In this document: positions 45,437-53,888 of the stretch, in pieces | How the letters are laid out: every line of letters begins with the position of its first letter | Position numbering within the stretch: the stretch's first letter is position 1 | Assembly: GCF_014650075.1 (NCBI RefSeq) | Contig: NZ_BMUG01000002.1 | Coordinates: 434,001-498,000 of the forward strand | DNA: 64,000 bases | DNA from: Streptomyces microflavus | GTDB lineage: Bacteria; Actinomycetota; Actinomycetes; Streptomycetales; Streptomycetaceae | Direction of reading: 5' to 3' | The notes under the pieces: generated by a model | The model's database searches: none | What the model was told of the DNA's origin: nothing | Seen by the model: the letters and a program-made list of their open reading frames with translations, nothing else | Program-made: the position numbers and the translations under genes

Positions 45437-46597
45437 CTACTTGCCCTCCTCGGCGGAGTCTGCGAACGATGCCTGGTAGGCGGCGAACTGGGCACGCTCC
45501 TCGTCGACGAGGGAGTTGCCGTCGGCGTAGCCGTGCTCGAACAAGGAGATCGGCTCCGGGTCGGGCATCGCCCGCACCACCTCGCGTACGCGCTTGCCGA
45601 GGGTCTCGCTCTCCGTCTCCAGCTCGGTGAAGAACGCCTCGTCGGCGAGCTTCTCCTTCTCCAGGTACGTGCGCAGCCGCAGGATCGGGTCCTTGGCCTC
45701 CCACGCGGCCCGCTCGTCGTCGGCCCGGTACTTCGTCGGGTCGTCGGAGGTGGTGTGGGCGCCCATGCGGTACGTGAACGCCTCGACCAGGGTCGGGCCC
45801 TCGCCGCGGCGGGCGCGCTCCAGGGCGGAGCGGGTCACGGCCAGACAGGCGAGTACGTCGTTGCCGTCGACCCGGACGCCGGGGAAGCCGTAACCCTGCG
45901 CGCGCTGGTAGAGCGGCACGCGGGTCTGGCGCTCGGTGGGCTCGGAGATGGCCCACTGGTTGTTCTGGCAGAAGAACACGACCGGGGCGTTGTAGACCGC
46001 GGAGAAGGTGAACGCCTCGGCCACGTCGCCCTGGCTGGAGGCGCCGTCACCGAAGTACGCGACCACGGCCGAGTCCGCGCCGTCCTTGGCGACGCCCATG
46101 GCGTAGCCGGTGGCGTGCAGGGTCTGCGAGCCGATGACGATCGTGTACAGGTGGAAGTTGTTGGTCGTCGGGTCCCAGCCACCATGGTTCACCCCGCGGA
46201 ACATGCCCAGCAGGTTGGTGGGGTCGACCCCGCGGCACCAGGCCACGCCGTGCTCGCGGTAGGTCGGGAAGACGTAGTCGTCGTCGCGCAGCGCCCGGCC
46301 GCTGCCGATCTGCGCGGCCTCCTGGCCGAGCAGCGAGGCCCACAGGCCCAGCTCCCCCTGGCGCTGCAGTGCGGTCGCCTCGGCGTCGAAGCGGCGGGTC
46401 AGAACCATGTCCCGGTACAGACCGCGCAGCTCGTCCGCGCTCAGGTCGATGCTGTAGTCCGGGTGCTCGACACGCTCGCCCTCGGGCGTCAGCAGCTGCA
46501 CGAGCTGGGGCTCGGAACTCTGTGGCGTCTTCGCGGCGCTGGTCCGCTTACTGGCGCGTCGCGGTTTACGCGCGGCGGCAGTGCTCTCCACGGTCAC
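45437..46597 (-). CDS. bkdA: Branched-chain 2-oxoacid dehydrogenase E1 alpha
   Basis: A 386-residue TPP-dependent subunit. The thiamine-diphosphate motif is [14 protein letters not shown] ending at [11 protein letters not shown]. The phosphorylation-loop region reads [16 protein letters not shown] Lys/Arg/Ala-rich leader ([15 protein letters not shown]) precedes the conserved start at about residue 45. GTG 46597 is chosen because GGAGGAG lies 8 bases upstream. The first gene of the operon; a 348-base intergenic region with an AT-rich palindrome is upstream. Confidence 0.94.
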   Translation of the reverse strand: MTVESTAAARKPRRASKRTSAAKTPQSSEPQLVQLLTPEGERVEHPDYSIDLSADELRGLYRDMVLTRRFDAEATALQRQGELGLWASLLGQEAAQIGSGRALRDDDYVFPTYREHGVAWCRGVDPTNLLGMFRGVNHGGWDPTTNNFHLYTIVIGSQTLHATGYAMGVAKDGADSAVVAYFGDGASSQGDVAEAFTFSAVYNAPVVFFCQNNQWAISEPTERQTRVPLYQRAQGYGFPGVRVDGNDVLACLAVTRSALERARRGEGPTLVEAFTYRMGAHTTSDDPTKYRADDERAAWEAKDPILRLRTYLEKEKLADEAFFTELETESETLGKRVREVVRAMPDPEPISLFEHGYADGNSLVDEERAQFAAYQASFADSAEEGK

Positions 46598-46945
46598 GTG
46601 CGTGCTCCTCCGTCGGTCCGGCCCCCGGGGTCTGCCGGGAACCAGTGCGGCTCGCCTGTGTCCGGACCCGTGCACGGGGTGGGTGCTTCTCGGCCGGGAT
46701 ACAGGCGTGACAGGTGCCCCGGCGAGCGCCCTGTCATAGGCACGTTACCCAGTGCATCGCATAACTGCGAAACCCTATCTGACCTGCGATTTTGCTTGGA
46801 TTTCCAAGTAAATCGAAAAAATCGCGAAGCTCTGCTGGTCACAGCACTGGTAACAGCCTTGCAGGCCGCCGGAACAACGGCACGTTATCCCGCGGATCAG
46901 CGGCAGGGAAGAGCGGAGCGGAGGCGAGTATGTGAGACTGCGATC
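46598..46945. other. 348-base intergenic region between bkdA and a response regulator
   Basis: No gene seen. It carries divergent promoters for bkdA (minus) and the regulator (plus). The half nearest the regulator is unusually AT-rich for this genome (around 46770-46830) and contains an extended palindrome described separately. No tRNA or riboswitch-like fold was recognised. Confidence 0.6.
46785..46816. promoter_or_regulatory. AT-rich palindrome in the bkd upstream region
   Basis: The core is TTTGCTTGG (46791-46799), ATTT, then CCAAGTAAA (46804-46812), with one mismatch in 9. Outer arms CGATTT and AAATCG extend it, with slight asymmetry. It lies about 190 bases from the bkdA start and 135 from the regulator start. 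The shape fits an operator for an Lrp- or NarL-type protein; BkdR (Lrp family) control of bkd genes is known in Streptomyces. Confidence 0.5.
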
Positions 46946-47605
46946 GTGCGCGAAGATGGAAAAATCACGGTATTTCTGCTCGACGATCACGAGGTCGTCC
47001 GGCGTGGCGTCCATGAGCTGCTGGCCTCCGAGCCCGACATCGAGGTGGTCGGCGAGGCGGGCACGGCCGCCGACGCGCTGGTCAGGATCCCGGCGACGCG
47101 CCCCGATGTGGCGGTGCTCGACGTCCGGCTGCCCGACGGCAGTGGCGTGGAGGTGTGCCGCGAGGTCCGTTCGCTGGACGAGAACATCAAATGCCTGATG
47201 CTCACCTCGTACGCCGATGACGAGGCCCTTTTCGACGCGATCATGGCCGGCGCGTCGGGATATGTACTGAAGGCGATCCGGGGCAATGAACTGCTCAATG
47301 CCGTACGGGACGTCGCCGCCGGGAAATCCCTGCTGGACCCGGTGGCGACCGCCCGGGTACTGGAACGGCTGCGCGACGGCGGCACCGCCAAGGGCGACGA
47401 CAAGCTCTCCGGGCTGACCGAGCAGGAGCGCAAGATCCTGGACCTGATCGGGGAGGGGCTGACCAACCGGGTCATCGGGGAGCGGCTGCACCTCGCCGAG
47501 AAGACGATCAAGAACTACGTCTCCAGCCTGCTGTCCAAGCTGGGCATGGAGCGCCGCTCGCAGGCGGCCGCGTACGTCGCGCGGCTCCAGGCCGAGCGCC
47601 GCTGA
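46946..47605 (+). CDS. NarL/LuxR-family response regulator
   Basis: A 219-residue regulator. Receiver: [20 protein letters not shown], phospho-acceptor Asp in [13 protein letters not shown], Lys in [11 protein letters not shown]-terminal Lux[23 protein letters not shown] and [16 protein letters not shown]. The closest types are DevR/DosR-like regulators, which share the [11 protein letters not shown] helix. There is no kinase gene next to it. GTG 46946 is taken as the start because the receiver begins 6 residues later; the ribosome-binding site is weak. Confidence 0.9.
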   Translation: MREDGKITVFLLDDHEVVRRGVHELLASEPDIEVVGEAGTAADALVRIPATRPDVAVLDVRLPDGSGVEVCREVRSLDENIKCLMLTSYADDEALFDAIMAGASGYVLKAIRGNELLNAVRDVAAGKSLLDPVATARVLERLRDGGTAKGDDKLSGLTEQERKILDLIGEGLTNRVIGERLHLAEKTIKNYVSSLLSKLGMERRSQAAAYVARLQAERR

Positions 47606-47621
47606 CCTGAGGAGGGCCTGA

Positions 47622-47635
47622 GGGACTTTGGTCCC
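47622..47635. promoter_or_regulatory. DosR/DevR-like box upstream of the PPOX gene
   Basis: GGGACTTTGGTCCC matches the core of the DosR consensus GGGACTWWAGTCCC at 13 of 14 positions, with G for A at position 9. It lies 60 bases before the PPOX-protein start, and immediately after the stop of a DevR-like regulator. Confidence 0.55.
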
Positions 47636-47644
47636 GGGCCACCC

Positions 47645-47670
47645 GGGGCCGGGGACTCTTACCCGGCCCC
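47645..47670 (+). terminator. Hairpin between the response regulator and the PPOX gene
   Basis: A perfect 9-bp stem (GGGGCCGGG and CCCGGCCCC) with an 8-base loop. It may end the regulator transcript or lie in the leader of the next gene. No U-tract follows. Confidence 0.45.
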
Positions 47671-47694
47671 TACGTGTGCCGGACAGTGGACCGT

Positions 47695-48141
47695 ATGCCC
47701 TCCGACGAATCCCCCGCGCCCGCGCCGGTCTCGCCGATCGAGCTGCTCGGCCGGGTCCCGTACGGCCGTCTCGCCACCAGCATGCGGGCCCTGCCGTTCC
47801 TGGCGGTGGCCCGGCACATCGTGAGCGACGGCCGGATCCTGCTGCGGATGCACAGCGGTTTCGGCTACCACGAGGCGTGCGACGGGAGCGTCGTCGCCTA
47901 TGGGGCGGACAACTACAACGCCGCCTCGGCCGATGAGGGCGACGACCTGTGGTCGGTGCAGTTCACCGGGCCCGCCGAGATCGTCCACCCCTGCCCCGAG
48001 CAGGCAGAACTCTTCGGAGCCGCCCCCGTCAGCGCCAACGGGGAACCCTTCGCTCCGGCCTATCTCCGGGTCGATCCGCACTTCGTCACAGAGCACACTC
48101 TGGACTTCGGCGCAAGTCAGCTTGTCCGCCACGTAGCGTGA
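47695..48141 (+). CDS. Pyridoxamine 5'-phosphate oxidase-fold flavin-binding protein
   Basis: A 148-residue protein of the PPOX/split-barrel family. GRVPYGRLATSMRALPFLAV is the usual flavin-binding strand and DDLWSVQFTGPAEIV follows. Such small proteins bind FMN, F420 or haem and are common in the DosR-type hypoxia regulons of actinobacteria. ATG 47695 is preferred to a start 21 bases upstream. A DosR-like palindrome upstream supports redox or oxygen control. Confidence 0.82.
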   Translation: MPSDESPAPAPVSPIELLGRVPYGRLATSMRALPFLAVARHIVSDGRILLRMHSGFGYHEACDGSVVAYGADNYNAASADEGDDLWSVQFTGPAEIVHPCPEQAELFGAAPVSANGEPFAPAYLRVDPHFVTEHTLDFGASQLVRHVA

Positions 48142-48156
48142 TCTACCATTTGGTAA

Positions 48157-49236
48157 GTGCCGCGCTCATATGTAACCCGCCCACCAGTTCCTCCGGTCGG
48201 CGAGGTGCTGCGCCGCTACCCAAACGTGGGAGAACCGCTCGCCTGCGAGCCGATCACCAAGGGCCTGCTGAACCACGGATACCGCGTGTCCACCACCCGC
48301 GGCTCCTACTTCCTCAAGCACCATCTCGACAAGAAGCACATCGACGACGCCACCGGTGAACGCGCCACGATCGTGCGCCAGCACCGCGCCACCCAGCGCC
48401 TGGCCTCCCTCGGCGTGCCCGTCGTCCCGCCCCTGACGGACGCGGAGGGCACCACGGTCACCGTGATCGGTGACCGCTGCTACGCCCTGCACCCCTGGGT
48501 CGACGGCCTGCACCGGGTCGGATCCCAGCTCACCCCCCACCAGTCCCGGCGTCTCGGGACGCTCCTCGGAGCCGTACACACCGCTCTTGAGCAGGTCATG
48601 CCGGCGGACGGTGAACCCGAGCCGTCCGACGGGCCCTTACCGGCCGGTTACGGCAGTCCGCACGCCGCCGACACCTTCGCGCTGATCGACGAACTGCTGG
48701 CCGTGGCGCGCGGGCAGCGCCCCCGGGACAGCCCCCGCGACGCGTTCGACGAACTCGCCGTGCACCGCCTCGTGGAGCGCCGGGCGCTGCTGGAACGGCA
48801 CGCTCACCGCCGGCCCCCGACGCCGGACGGGCCCGCCACCGGGTGGGTGCACGGGGACTTCCACCCGCTCAACCTGCTCTACCGGGGCGCCGATCCGGTC
48901 GCCATCGTGGACTGGGACCGGCTGGGGGTGCAGCCGCGCGCCGAGGAGGCGGTCCGGGCGGCGGCCATCTTCTTCGTGCAGCCGGGCGGGGAGCTGGACC
49001 TGGCGAAGGTACGGGCGTACGCCCGCGCGTACCGGCGTGCGGCGGGGGCGGCAGGGGCCGAACTGGCCGCCGCCGTGCACCGGGTGTGGTGGGAGCGGCT
49101 CAACGACTTCTGGATACTCCGCTGGCGCTACCGCCTGGACGACCGAAGGGCCGACCCGCAGTTCCCTGCGGTGTCGGCCCTGGCGGTGTGGTGGACCCGT
49201 GAGTACGAGGCGGTGTGCGCGGCCTTCACGGAGTGA
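48157..49236 (+). CDS. Phosphotransferase (APH/choline kinase fold)
   Basis: A 359-residue kinase-like protein. The catalytic loop is WVHGDFHPLNLLYRG and the metal-binding Asp is in VAIVDWDRLG. The N-terminal lobe has KGLLNHGYRVSTTRGSYFLK with a Lys for ATP. Targets of this branch are not known; antibiotic resistance cannot be inferred from the fold. GTG 48157 starts 15 bases after the PPOX stop and the genes may be cotranscribed. A short dyad TACCA-TT-TGGTA (48144-48155) lies just before the start. Confidence 0.82.
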   Translation: MPRSYVTRPPVPPVGEVLRRYPNVGEPLACEPITKGLLNHGYRVSTTRGSYFLKHHLDKKHIDDATGERATIVRQHRATQRLASLGVPVVPPLTDAEGTTVTVIGDRCYALHPWVDGLHRVGSQLTPHQSRRLGTLLGAVHTALEQVMPADGEPEPSDGPLPAGYGSPHAADTFALIDELLAVARGQRPRDSPRDAFDELAVHRLVERRALLERHAHRRPPTPDGPATGWVHGDFHPLNLLYRGADPVAIVDWDRLGVQPRAEEAVRAAAIFFVQPGGELDLAKVRAYARAYRRAAGAAGAELAAAVHRVWWERLNDFWILRWRYRLDDRRADPQFPAVSALAVWWTREYEAVCAAFTE

Positions 49237-49284
49237 CGCGTGCCCCTAAGAAGGTGACGCGTGCGCTCTATGGCGACGCGGCCC

Positions 49285-50877
49285 CTACGGGGTCAGGCCC
49301 GCGGAGGCGCCGGGGGTCGTCCCCGTGCCTCCGTCGTCGCCGCCACCGGCTCCTCCGGCGGGCTCCCCGCCGCCGGGTCCGCCCGGCGTGCCCGGGTCGG
49401 TGGTCGGGTCGGTGGGGTCGCCGCTCGGTTCACCGCTGGTGCCCTCGTTGGTGTTGCCGTCCGTCGTCCCGGCGTCCGTGTTGTCCGACGGGGTCGGGGA
49501 CGGGGTGAGCGAGGGCTGGGTGGCCGTCGGGGGCGGGGTGTACGGCGGCGGGTTGGGCTGGGTCTGACCGCCCGTCGGGTCGCTCGGCTGCTCCGGCTCC
49601 TCGGACTCCTCCTCGGACGGCTCCTCCGAGGGCTCCTCCTCGGAGGAGCTCACCGAGGTGGACGGCGTGACCGGCTTCTTCTCCTTGCCGTTGTCCTGCG
49701 CCGCGTTGAGGGCGAAGGCCACTCCGGCGCCGATCGCCACCAGGGCGAGCACCACGAAGAGCCACATCTTGCCGCGCCGGCCACCGGCACTCCGTCCGCC
49801 GTCGTAGCCGCCGTCGTCCGGGTTGAGCGGGGGCAGGATCGGGCCCTGCGAGGTGTCCCCGTGCACCGGGTGACCCATCGCCCGCGTGGAGCCCGTCATC
49901 CCGTGCGGCGGGGTCCGGCCGCCCTCGTGGTGCGCGACCGGGCCGGTGTTCCACGTACCGGTGTGGCCGCCCTGCACCTGGAGCATCTGCAGGCTGTACT
50001 GGACCAGGCCGCGCATCTCCTCGGCGCTCTGGAACCGGTCGTCCGGGTCCTTCGCCAGCGAGCGCATCACCATCCCGTCCAGCTCCGGAGGCACCACGTC
50101 CGAGACCTCGGACGGCTGCACCGGGATGTCCTGGACGTGCTGGTAGACCACCGAGAGCGGGGTCTCACCGGTGAACGGGGGCCGCAGCGCGAGCAGTTCG
50201 TAGAGCAGGCAGCCCGTGGCGTACAGGTCGGAGCGGTGGTCGACGGCCTTGCCGAGCGCCTGCTCGGGGGAGAGGTACTGCGGCGTGCCCATGACCATGC
50301 CGGTCTGGGTCATCGTCGACTGGGCGCCGTGCAGCGCCCGCGCGATGCCGAAGTCCATCACCTTGACCGCGCCGGAGTCCGTGATGATCACGTTGGCGGG
50401 CTTGATGTCCCGGTGCACGATGCCGTGCTGGTGCGAGTAGGCCAGCGCCTCCAGCACCCCCGAGACGATGATCAGCGCCTGCTCGGGCGGGGGCGCCTCG
50501 GCGGTCAGTAGGAGGTCGCGGATGGTGCGGCCCTCGACCAGCTCCATCACGATGTACGGGACGGTCTGGCCGCCCACGACGTCCTCGCCGGAGTCGTACA
50601 CGGCGACGATCGCATGGTGGTTGAGGCCGGCGACGGACTGCGCCTCACGCGTGAAGCGGGCCTTGGAGACCGGGTCCTCGGCCAGGTCGGAGCGGAGCAG
50701 CTTGACCGCGACCGTACGTCCGAGCCGGACGTCCTCCGCCGCGTACACCTCTGCCATGCCGCCCCGGCCGAGCCGGTAGGTCATCCGGTAGCGTCCGTCA
50801 CCGACGACGCCGCCGACACCCCAGGCGTCGGAGCCATCCGAAACTCCGCCGCCGTTTGCTTCGGAATCGGGTGCCAT
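49285..50877 (-). CDS. Membrane-anchored Ser/Thr protein kinase (PknB type, no PASTA)
   Basis: A 530-residue receptor kinase. Kinase domain residues about 29-290: glycine loop LGRGGMAEVYAA, ATP Lys in VAVKLLRSD (about 59), catalytic HRDIKPANVI, DFG in VMDFGIARA and activation loop MTQTGMVMGTPQYLSPEQ. One transmembrane helix (MWLFVVLALVAIGAGVAFAL, about 375-394) leads to an extracellular Ser/Thr/Pro/Glu-rich region that has no recognisable sensor domain. Divergent from the PASTA kinase across a 338-base region. Confidence 0.93.
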   Translation of the reverse strand: MAPDSEANGGGVSDGSDAWGVGGVVGDGRYRMTYRLGRGGMAEVYAAEDVRLGRTVAVKLLRSDLAEDPVSKARFTREAQSVAGLNHHAIVAVYDSGEDVVGGQTVPYIVMELVEGRTIRDLLLTAEAPPPEQALIIVSGVLEALAYSHQHGIVHRDIKPANVIITDSGAVKVMDFGIARALHGAQSTMTQTGMVMGTPQYLSPEQALGKAVDHRSDLYATGCLLYELLALRPPFTGETPLSVVYQHVQDIPVQPSEVSDVVPPELDGMVMRSLAKDPDDRFQSAEEMRGLVQYSLQMLQVQGGHTGTWNTGPVAHHEGGRTPPHGMTGSTRAMGHPVHGDTSQGPILPPLNPDDGGYDGGRSAGGRRGKMWLFVVLALVAIGAGVAFALNAAQDNGKEKKPVTPSTSVSSSEEEPSEEPSEEESEEPEQPSDPTGGQTQPNPPPYTPPPTATQPSLTPSPTPSDNTDAGTTDGNTNEGTSGEPSGDPTDPTTDPGTPGGPGGGEPAGGAGGGDDGGTGTTPGASAGLTP

Positions 50878-51215
50878 CAGTCCTCGCCGTCGTATCTGTC
50901 CGCGCGTCCGCGGGTTCTCACGGTGCCTTGCTGCATTGCCACGTCACGCTACAGCCTCCACCGGACACCCAGGTTCCGCACCGGACGGATCATCCGACCG
51001 GACGGCGCGCCCTCCCTGCCGATCCACCGTGTTTCCCGTAACGCTTCCGAGACGCTTCTTGTGCGTAGGGTCACGGAACGGGCACCCGGCTTGACGTGTC
51101 GGACCCCTCGGGCAGACTTGGCGCGTAATCGCGTCGAACGGAACCGCGTCGCACGCGACCACGTCATACAGAAACATCGCGTGTGCACGGTGCGCCGCCG
51201 AGGGGGATGCAAGTC
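50878..51215. other. 338-base divergent promoter region of two Ser/Thr kinases
   Basis: No gene seen. A possible + strand promoter has -35 TTGACG at 51091-51096 and -10-like AGACTT at 51114-51119 (17-base spacer), about 97 bases before the PASTA kinase start. Between them and the start are clustered GCGTCG elements and a dyad GTCGC-AC-GCGAC at 51148-51159. The left half has no clear signal. Confidence 0.4.
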
Positions 51216-52868
51216 ATGAGCCAGGACGGCGCACAGGGCCGCTACGCGGGCGGGGCAGTGGCAGGCGGCCGCTACCAGCTGCGCGACCTGCTCGGCGAAG
51301 GCGGGATGGCGTCCGTATACCTGGCCTACGACTCCGCACTCGACCGCCAGGTCGCGATCAAGACCCTGCACACCGAGCTCGGGCGCGAGCAGTCGTTCCG
51401 CGAGCGGTTCCGGCGCGAGGCGCAGGCCGTCGCCAAGCTCCAGCACACCAACATCGTCTCGGTCTTCGACACCGGCGAGGACGAGCTCGGCGGCGCGCTG
51501 ATGCCGTACATCGTCATGGAGTACGTCGAGGGGCAGCCGCTCGGCTCGGTGCTGGCCGCCGACATCCGGCAGTACGGCGCGATGCCCGCCGACAAGGCGC
51601 TCAAGGTGACGGCGGACGTGCTCGCCGCACTGGAGACCAGCCACGAGATGGGCCTGGTCCACCGCGACATCAAGCCCGGCAACGTCATGATGACCAAGCG
51701 CGGCATCGTGAAGGTCATGGACTTCGGCATCGCCCGCGCCATGCAGTCCGGTGTCACCTCGATGACGCAGACCGGCATGGTCGTCGGCACCCCGCAGTAC
51801 CTCTCCCCCGAACAGGCCCTCGGCCGCGGTGTCGACGCCCGCTCCGACCTGTACTCGGTCGGCATCATGCTCTTCCAGCTGCTCACCGGCCGGATCCCGT
51901 TCGACGCGGACTCCCCGCTCGCCATCGCGTACGCGCATGTGCAGGAGGAGCCGGTCGCGCCGTCCAGCATCAACCGGTCGGTCACCCCGGCGATGGACGC
52001 GCTCGTCGCCCGCGCCCTGAAGAAGAACCCGAACGAGCGCTTCCCGAGCGCCGCCGCGATGCGGGACGAGATCGCGCGGGTGCTGAACGCCTCCGGGGGC
52101 CGGACCGGCGCGCCGGCGATCGTCGCCGGGGGCGGTCCCGCCAACAGCGGTGCGGGCGTCGGCTCGGCGGTGTTCCCGCCCGTCGACCAGGCCACCCCCG
52201 CGCCGCAGAGCGTGCAGACCCCGTACCAGCCGCACCCGCACCAGCAGCCGCAGCACCCGGGCCCGTACAACCAGCCGGCCCCGACGCCCGCGCCGGGCTA
52301 CGGGTACCCGCAGGCGGCCCAGAGCTACCCGACGCCGGGCCCGCTCGCCCACCAGACCCCGCCGCCGTACACGATCAACCCGCAGCACCAGACGGCCGTC
52401 GGCACCACGGGCGGCGGTTCCTCCCAGCGGAACATGCCGGTCATCGTCGGCTCGATCGTCGTCGCGCTGCTCGCCGTCGGCGGCCTCATCACCGCGCTCG
52501 CCCTCCAGGGGGGCGGCAAGGACGACGAGGCGGGCAAGGGCGGCGACCCGGGGACCAGCGAGACCTCGACGGACGAGGGCTACCGGCCGCCGGAGCGGAA
52601 CCGGACGATGAAGAGCACCAAGTGCACGGACGCCCTTGAGGACTCCGACGACCCGCAGAAGGTCCAGGCGCCCAACTTCGTCTACAAGGACATCCTCTCG
52701 GCCAAGGCCTGCGCGGCGGCCGCCGGCTGGACGATCAAGGAGATCGAGGAGCCCGGCAACACGTACGCGGAGGGCCAGGTCGTCGGGCAGTTCCCGTCCT
52801 CGGGTGCGGCCGTCGCCGAGCAGGGTGCCCACTTCGAGCTGAAGGTCTCCACGGGCCGGCCTTCCTGA
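51216..52868 (+). CDS. Ser/Thr protein kinase with C-terminal PASTA domain
   Basis: A 550-residue receptor kinase. Kinase domain: LGEGGMASVYLAYD, ATP Lys49 in VAIKTLHTE, catalytic HRDIKPGNVM, VMDFGIARA and TQTGMVVGTPQYLSPEQ. A Pro/Gln-rich juxtamembrane stretch (HPHQQPQHPGPYNQPAP) precedes one transmembrane helix (about 408-430). Outside, a short linker leads to one PASTA domain (about 480-550, VVGQFPSSGAAVAEQGAHFE), which binds muropeptides or lipid II in related kinases. ATG 51216 follows GAGGGGG. Confidence 0.93.
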   Translation: MSQDGAQGRYAGGAVAGGRYQLRDLLGEGGMASVYLAYDSALDRQVAIKTLHTELGREQSFRERFRREAQAVAKLQHTNIVSVFDTGEDELGGALMPYIVMEYVEGQPLGSVLAADIRQYGAMPADKALKVTADVLAALETSHEMGLVHRDIKPGNVMMTKRGIVKVMDFGIARAMQSGVTSMTQTGMVVGTPQYLSPEQALGRGVDARSDLYSVGIMLFQLLTGRIPFDADSPLAIAYAHVQEEPVAPSSINRSVTPAMDALVARALKKNPNERFPSAAAMRDEIARVLNASGGRTGAPAIVAGGGPANSGAGVGSAVFPPVDQATPAPQSVQTPYQPHPHQQPQHPGPYNQPAPTPAPGYGYPQAAQSYPTPGPLAHQTPPPYTINPQHQTAVGTTGGGSSQRNMPVIVGSIVVALLAVGGLITALALQGGGKDDEAGKGGDPGTSETSTDEGYRPPERNRTMKSTKCTDALEDSDDPQKVQAPNFVYKDILSAKACAAAAGWTIKEIEEPGNTYAEGQVVGQFPSSGAAVAEQGAHFELKVSTGRPS

Positions 52869-52960
52869 ACGGGGCCGGGGCGGCCGACCGGGGGCCGTCC
52901 GGGGTCCCTCCGGGGTGCGCGGCACCTGCCTGGTCCGCCGTTCCGGCCGGTCGGTCGCGG

Positions 52961-53015
52961 TGATCGCTTCTGATCAAGGTGCGGATTCTCTGATCATTTA
53001 TGGGGCAGTTGATCT
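52961..53015. repeat. Helically phased TGATC elements
   Basis: TGATC occurs at 52961, 52971, 52991 and 53010 (twice as full TGATCA), spaced 10, 20 and 19 bases, in a region relatively poor in GC. All lie on the same helix face, 95-150 bases upstream of the Ser/Pro-rich surface protein gene. They look like repeated half-sites for a regulator. Confidence 0.45.
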
Positions 53016-53109
53016 CCCTTACGGGTCGGTAGTCGACCCCGGATGGCCGGATATCTCCTCCTGACCCGTCCGGGATGCCGGATGCAAGAGCCCATGTGAC
53101 GCTGATCTC

Positions 53110-53817
53110 ATGGCTCCAGGACTTCCGGCCGTGTGGTCGTCGAGGTGCGCGGTCTGTCTGCTGGTGGCAGCCGGCGCGGCGCTGGGGCCGTCGGGGCCGC
53201 TGGGCGGGACCGCCCACGCGTCACCGGCGTCCGCCGGGCCCTCCGTGAGCGCCACGCCCTCCGGGACGCCGAGCCCCGCCGCCACGCCGCCCCTGCCGTC
53301 GGGCGCCGGCTCCTCCCCCCCTTCCTCCGCGGAGTCCGTGGGCCCGTCGGCCCTACCCCTCCCGTCCGGCGCCCTCAGCTCCGGGGCCGGGGAGCCGGGT
53401 GGCAGCCCCTCCGCCGACTTCGTGTACGGGGACGGCGCCGAGGCCCCCGCGTCCTCCGCCTCGCCCTCTCCCAGCCGTTCCGCTTCCGTCGAGGTGTCGG
53501 GGTCGACCGCACCGCTGGCCGGGCGCGAGGCCGGGGCCGGGAAGGTGCGTCCCGGGCGGTCGCTGACCCCGCTGGAGCTGGCGCGGGCCGAGACACCGGA
53601 CGAGCCGGAACCGCCGGACGAGCCGGAGCAGAGCGCCGTGGGCCTGCCGGAATCCACCGTGCCGCCCGAGGAGTTCAGCGAGACCGGGGCTCAGGCCACC
53701 CGTGCCCTGGACGCCGCCGCCGTACGGCAGGTGCAGCAGGTCTCGCTCGGTACGGGCATCGCCCTGGTGGGTCTCGGGCTCGCGTTCCTCGCGTTCCGTT
53801 TGCGCCGCGTGAACTGA
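53110..53817 (+). CDS. Ser/Pro-rich secreted protein with C-terminal membrane anchor
   Basis: A protein of about 235 residues with an N-terminal signal peptide (CAVCLLVAAGAALGPSGP, then GGTAHASPA) and a long Ser/Pro/Ala-rich region. An acidic Glu/Pro stretch (ETPDEPEPPDEPEQ) follows, and the protein ends with one transmembrane helix (GIALVGLGLAFLAFRLRRVN). The layout resembles a cell-wall-spanning surface protein with a basic membrane stop, but there is no LPxTG motif. Family not recognised. Upstream DNA carries the phased TGATC elements. Confidence 0.7.
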   Translation: MAPGLPAVWSSRCAVCLLVAAGAALGPSGPLGGTAHASPASAGPSVSATPSGTPSPAATPPLPSGAGSSPPSSAESVGPSALPLPSGALSSGAGEPGGSPSADFVYGDGAEAPASSASPSPSRSASVEVSGSTAPLAGREAGAGKVRPGRSLTPLELARAETPDEPEPPDEPEQSAVGLPESTVPPEEFSETGAQATRALDAAAVRQVQQVSLGTGIALVGLGLAFLAFRLRRVN

Positions 53818-53862
53818 CGGATTCCCCGTAGCGGTGCCACCGCAGTGACTTGCCAGAAGCAA

Positions 53863-53888
53863 CATACTCGGTATACATACTCAGTATG
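53863..53888 (+). promoter_or_regulatory. PadR operator, tandem 13-bp dyads overlapping the start codon
   Basis: Two adjacent 13-base units: CATACTCGGTATA (53863-53875) and the perfect palindrome CATACTCAGTATG (53876-53888). The second contains the ATG of the padR gene. The TATACAT between them could be a -10 element, with a very short or absent leader. Confidence 0.7.

Noticed and set aside
48157..49236. Aminoglycoside resistance gene
   Set aside because: Only the general APH fold is seen; many members act on other substrates.
52961..53015. Replication iterons or Dam-type sites
   Set aside because: Too few and too short copies, no replication gene nearby, and the chromosome origin lies elsewhere.
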